A DNA stretch of 64,000 nt from Pectobacterium parmentieri (GTDB lineage: Bacteria > Pseudomonadota > Gammaproteobacteria > Enterobacterales > Enterobacteriaceae), in assembly GCF_001742145.1 (NCBI RefSeq), contig NZ_CP015749.1, forward strand, positions 4,030,001-4,094,000, written 5' to 3'. Numbering within the stretch: position 1 is the stretch's first letter; the number at the start of each line of letters is the position of its first letter. Of this stretch, positions 60,636 through 64,000 are shown piece after piece. A program made the translations under genes and the position numbers. The notes under the pieces were generated by a model. That model was not told the DNA's origin. It saw only the letters and a program-made list of their open reading frames with translations, and did no database searches.

Positions 60636-61523
60636 CTAGTGTTTCTTCGCGGAGAAAATAACACGCGCCAGAATATTCAGTAGCAGAACGCACAGCGTAA
60701 TCAGCAGTACCCCCGCCCAGGCCAACTGTTGCCATTCCACAAACGGGCTCATGGCAAACTTGAAGATGGTGACTGGCAGGTTAGCAATCGGATGCATCAT
60801 ATCCGTGCTCCAGAACTGATTAGACAGCGACGTAAACAGCAACGGCGCCGTTTCCCCCGCAATACGCGCGATAGCCAGCAGCACCCCGGTGATAATGCCG
60901 GATACCGATGCCTTCAGCGTAATCGCCGAAATCATTTTCCATTTCGGCGTACCCAGTGCATAAGCGGCTTCACGCAGGCTATCCGGCACCAGTTTGAGCA
61001 TATTCTCGGTGGTACGAATCACAATCGGCACCTGCAACAGCGCCAGCGCAATCACCCCTGCCCAACCGGAGAAGTGCTGCATCTTTGCTACCACTAGCGT
61101 GTAGACAAACAGGCCAACCACAATAGAAGGCGCTGACAGCAGAATGTCGTTGATGAAGCGAATCACTTCGGCAATCCACGATTTACGACCGTATTCCGCC
61201 AGATAGATGCCCGCCATAATCCCCAACGGCGTACCCAGCAGCGTCGCCCATAGGATCAGCAATCCACTTCCGGCGATGGCATTCGCCAACCCACCACCCG
61301 CCGTATTGGGCGGTGGTGTCATTTCGGTAAATAACGCCAGAGACATACCATCCACGCCTCGGGTAACGGTCGAGAACAGTATCCATACCAGCCAGAACAG
61401 GCCGAAAACCATCGTAGACATGGATAAAAACAGCGCAATACGGTTTTTCTGGCGACGCCAGGCCTGCATTTTACGCCGTGAGCGTTCCAGTGCGGCTTCT
61501 TGCTCTATGCCTAATGTCGCCAT
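60636..61523 (-). CDS. pstA: Phosphate ABC transporter permease PstA
   Basis: 295 residues with six membrane helices. The coupling loop is [21 protein letters not shown] near 200. Its ATG overlaps the pstC stop by 1 base (TAATG). A 102-bp gap to pstB has no separate gene. Forms the membrane channel with PstC. Confidence 0.97.
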   Translation of the reverse strand: MATLGIEQEAALERSRRKMQAWRRQKNRIALFLSMSTMVFGLFWLVWILFSTVTRGVDGMSLALFTEMTPPPNTAGGGLANAIAGSGLLILWATLLGTPLGIMAGIYLAEYGRKSWIAEVIRFINDILLSAPSIVVGLFVYTLVVAKMQHFSGWAGVIALALLQVPIVIRTTENMLKLVPDSLREAAYALGTPKWKMISAITLKASVSGIITGVLLAIARIAGETAPLLFTSLSNQFWSTDMMHPIANLPVTIFKFAMSPFVEWQQLAWAGVLLITLCVLLLNILARVIFSAKKH

Positions 61524-62482
61524 TAGCTCGCCCCCTCATTTTTTGCCAGACGCATCACCATCAGCTTTGAACACGCCAAAACAATAAAGGTAATCACAAA
61601 CAGAATTAGCCCCAGCTCCATCAACGCCGCGGTATGCACGCCGGATTCGGCTTCGGCGAATTCGTTCGCCAGCGCAGAGGTAATACTGTTGCCTGGCATA
61701 TACAGTGAAGCGCTGTCGAGCTGGTAGGTGTTACCGATGATAAAGGTAACAGCCATCGTTTCTCCCAAGGCGCGCCCCAACCCCAACATGACCCCGCCGA
61801 TGACACCGTTCTTGGTGTAAGGCAGCACAATGCGCCAGATCACTTCCCACGTCGTACAGCCGATGCCGTAGGCGGACTCTTTCATCATGACTGGCGTTTG
61901 CTCAAACACATCACGCATGACCGCGGCAATGTAAGGGATAATCATGATGGCCAGAATAACGCCAGCCGCCAGAATACCAATCCCGAACGCCGGGCCAGAG
62001 AACAGTGCGCCAACAATAGGGATGCCGGACAGGACGTTGCCGACCGGTTGCTGGAAATATTTGGCAAACAGCGGAGCAAAAATGAACAGCCCCCACATGC
62101 CATAAACAATACTCGGTATGGCCGCCAGCAATTCAATCGCTATGCCAAGCGGGCGTTTCAACCAGGCTGGTGCCAGTTCTGTCAGAAATAACGCAATTCC
62201 GAAGCTAATCGGAATCGCAATAATTAGGGCAATCAGTGAGGTGACGACAGTACCGTAAATCGGAACCAGTGCACCAAACTGCTCTGCGGGCGCATCCCAC
62301 TCTTTCGTCCACAAGAAGGAAAAACCGAATTTCTCGATGCTGGGCCAGGACGCCACAATCAGGGAAACAATGATGCCGCCCAACAACAGTAGCGTGACCA
62401 GCGCCGCCAGTTTTACCAGCGTGCTGAAGAGGATATCGCCATATTTTCCCGGGGCTTTGATAGTTGGCTTGTACTCCGCCAT
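61523..62482 (-). CDS. pstC: Phosphate ABC transporter permease PstC
   Basis: 319 residues with six membrane helices. The ATPase-contact loop is [23 protein letters not shown], and the conserved [16 protein letters not shown] segment follows. 161 bp separate it from pstS and include a small hairpin (GAGAGG at 62530, CCTCTC at 62543), which fits the usual strong excess of PstS over the permeases. Confidence 0.97.
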   Translation of the reverse strand: MAEYKPTIKAPGKYGDILFSTLVKLAALVTLLLLGGIIVSLIVASWPSIEKFGFSFLWTKEWDAPAEQFGALVPIYGTVVTSLIALIIAIPISFGIALFLTELAPAWLKRPLGIAIELLAAIPSIVYGMWGLFIFAPLFAKYFQQPVGNVLSGIPIVGALFSGPAFGIGILAAGVILAIMIIPYIAAVMRDVFEQTPVMMKESAYGIGCTTWEVIWRIVLPYTKNGVIGGVMLGLGRALGETMAVTFIIGNTYQLDSASLYMPGNSITSALANEFAEAESGVHTAALMELGLILFVITFIVLACSKLMVMRLAKNEGAS

Positions 62483-62643
62483 ACGTCTCTCTTCTCGATT
62501 TAACTACATTTGATAAACTATTGAAGGCAGAGAGGCTTATCACCTCTCCGCCCCGATACGACGTGTTATTCCGCGACGTATTTCCAGAACCTGATAGCAT
62601 CATCACGCTCTGGTAACCCACGAGACGGTTGTCGATACAATAA

Positions 62644-63684
62644 TTAGTACAGCGCTTTGCCGTTGCTGTCTTTTACCTGGGTTTTCCAGGCTGCACGGAT
62701 TTGCTCAACCACTTCTTTTGGCAGCGTGGCGTAATCCAGCGCTTCGGCTTGCTCACCGCCTTTCTTGAACGACCAGTCGAAGAATTTCAACACTTCAGCA
62801 CCCTGCTCAGGTTTCTCCTGTTTGGTATGAACCAGGATGAACGTGGTGGAGGTGATCGGCCATGCATCAGCGCCTTTCTGGTTGGTCAAATCCTGAGCGA
62901 AGGACTTGCTCCAGTCGATCTCTTTAGCCGCGTTGCTGAAGCTTGCGCCAGTTGGGCTAACCGCTTTGCCATCGGCAGAAATCAGTTTGGTGTAAGCCAG
63001 ATTGTTTTGCTTGGCATACGCATATTCTACGTAACCGATAGAACCAGGCAGACGCTGTACAAACGCAGCGATACCATCGTTACCTTTACCGCCCAGACCG
63101 GTAGGCCAGTTCACGGTAGAACCTGCGCCAATCTTCTCTTTCCACTCTGGGTTCACTTTTGCCAGGTAGCTGGTGAATACGAAAGACGTACCAGAACCAT
63201 CAGCGCGACGAACCACAGCGATATCCTGATCCGGCAGCTTGGCGTTCGGGTTCAGTTTGGTAATGGCCGGGTCGTTCCACTTTTTGATGTTGCCCAGGTA
63301 GATATCACCCAGTGTTTTACCGTCCAGCGTCAATTCGCCAGATTTAATACCAGGAACGTTCACTGCCAGTACCACGCCACCGATAACGGTTGGGAACTGG
63401 AATAAACCATCCTGTGCTAATTTATCGTCAGCCAGAGGCGCATCAGAGGCACCGAAGTCTACTGTTTTAGCGATAATCTGTTTTACACCGCCAGAAGAAC
63501 CGATCCCTTGATAGTTAACTTTATTACCGGTTTCTTTTTGATAGGAGTCAGCCCATTTAGCATAAACAGGCGCAGGGAATGTCGCACCGGCACCGGTGAG
63601 GTTAGCAGCAGCAAAAGCGGAAACCGCTGTCAGAGAAAAGGTTGCCGCAACAACACTGGCAAGAGTGGTACGCATCAGTTTCAT
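62644..63684 (-). CDS. pstS: Phosphate-binding periplasmic protein PstS
   Basis: 346 residues from ATG 63684, with AGGAGGG 4 bases upstream, the same length as E. coli PstS. The longer reading from 63732 is not supported. Signal peptide [20 protein letters not shown], then VSAFAA, cleaved before [11 protein letters not shown]. Phosphate-contact segments are [28 protein letters not shown] and [12 protein letters not shown]. First gene of pstSCAB-phoU; a multi-repeat Pho box lies upstream. Confidence 0.98.
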   Translation of the reverse strand: MKLMRTTLASVVAATFSLTAVSAFAAANLTGAGATFPAPVYAKWADSYQKETGNKVNYQGIGSSGGVKQIIAKTVDFGASDAPLADDKLAQDGLFQFPTVIGGVVLAVNVPGIKSGELTLDGKTLGDIYLGNIKKWNDPAITKLNPNAKLPDQDIAVVRRADGSGTSFVFTSYLAKVNPEWKEKIGAGSTVNWPTGLGGKGNDGIAAFVQRLPGSIGYVEYAYAKQNNLAYTKLISADGKAVSPTGASFSNAAKEIDWSKSFAQDLTNQKGADAWPITSTTFILVHTKQEKPEQGAEVLKFFDWSFKKGGEQAEALDYATLPKEVVEQIRAAWKTQVKDSNGKALY

Positions 63685-63725
63685 AATCCCTCCTGTGGGA
63701 TATTCGACGTGTCGACGTAGAGCCG

Positions 63726-63753
63726 TTATCAAATCAGAGTTATCAAATCAGAG
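63726..63753. repeat. 14-bp tandem duplication in the pstS leader
   Basis: TTATCAAATCAGAG occurs twice head to tail (63726-63739 and 63740-63753), between the Pho box and the pstS start. Probably within or next to the 5' untranslated leader. Confidence 0.85.
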
Positions 63754-63775
63754 TGTAGTTTGCAGGAGGAAAAAT

Positions 63776-63815
63776 AGGACAATTTGGTGACAGTAAAATG
63801 TACAGAATATGACAG
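63776..63815 (-). promoter_or_regulatory. Pho box of the pstSCAB-phoU promoter
   Basis: On the minus strand the 7-base units CTGTCAT, TGTACAT, CTGTCAC and TTGTCCT follow one another every 11 bases, the direct-repeat pattern bound by PhoB. The order closely matches the E. coli pstS promoter as recalled. The last unit doubles as the -35 element. A TACACT around 63755 may serve as the -10. Confidence 0.9.
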
Positions 63816-64000
63816 TTTTATTACACCGAAATACAAACAAGACTTCCTCTCACTGATCCGACCTGGTTTTTTCCTGTTATACCGAGCAACGTCGGATATT
63901 CCTTTCCGCTGTACAAAATCTGTAACAATCATGTTTTACGGTAAGCCCTGTCTTTTAGCACGTTAGTTTTAATTTTTTGGATATAACAACGTTATATTCT
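63816..64000. other. Region upstream of pstS, no supported gene
   Basis: 185 bp to the window end. A 60-codon frame at 63784-63966 overlaps the Pho box and is not credible as a gene. No terminator or other feature is clear. Confidence 0.4.

Noticed and set aside
63784..63966. 60-codon plus-strand frame upstream of pstS
   Set aside because: It overlaps the Pho box of pstS and has no coding signature.

Overview
The window looks like the chromosome of a pectolytic soft-rot enterobacterium, most likely Pectobacterium. The housekeeping proteins (GyrB, DnaA, RnpA, YidC, PstS, AdeP) are close to the Escherichia coli versions as I remember them. ERIC-type repeats are present. The blocks rpmH-rnpA-yidD-yidC-mnmE and yieE-adeP-yieH-phoU-pstBACS keep the E. 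coli order, but the tna genes that follow mnmE in E. coli are absent. The genus is an inference; no database search was possible.

Layout. 1-10250: a leftward catabolic and transport cluster with a family-5 binding protein, two permeases, a double-ATPase subunit, two nucleoside hydrolases and a DHDPS-like aldolase/lyase. A GntR/FadR regulator (cut by the left edge) lies downstream and a divergent LysR regulator lies at the other end. 10251-21133: an ERIC remnant, an orphan lipoprotein, yidA, a cellobiose/beta-glucoside PTS with 6-phospho-beta-glucosidase and an AscG-like repressor, a chemoreceptor behind a sigma-28 promoter, and an MFS exporter. 21250-31861: the core block, with dnaA-dnaN-recF-gyrB leftward and rpmH-rnpA-yidD-yidC-mnmE rightward from a GATC-rich control region with a consensus DnaA box.

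31862-43082: accessory DNA. It holds a hipB-like gene followed by what looks like an internally deleted hipA, large inverted repeats, an AT-rich stretch, an acyltransferase, qorB with its HxlR regulator, the pgaABCD exopolysaccharide operon, and a divergent BrxR/CapW-like WYL regulator. 43083-51104: a 21-bp perfect inverted repeat, a membrane diguanylate cyclase (a plausible activator of Pga), a DHA2 drug exporter, a CsgG/DUF4810/DUF799 lipoprotein trio, and an AegA-like oxidoreductase with a stand-alone ferredoxin.

51291-64000: yieE (a phosphopantetheinyl-transferase relative without the usual catalytic residues), adeP, yieH, an amino-acid ABC transporter lacking a local ATPase and carrying a full ERIC element, a BenE/YdcO transporter divergent from a SutR-like regulator over two identical palindromes, and phoU-pstBACS with a multi-repeat Pho box.

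There is no rRNA, tRNA, CRISPR array or complete insertion sequence that I can see. The best leads are the nucleoside-hydrolase/ABC/aldolase cluster, the orphan BrxR-like regulator beside pga and a c-di-GMP enzyme, the hipA remnant with intact antitoxin and palindromes, the CsgG trio, and several operator predictions tied to named regulators.
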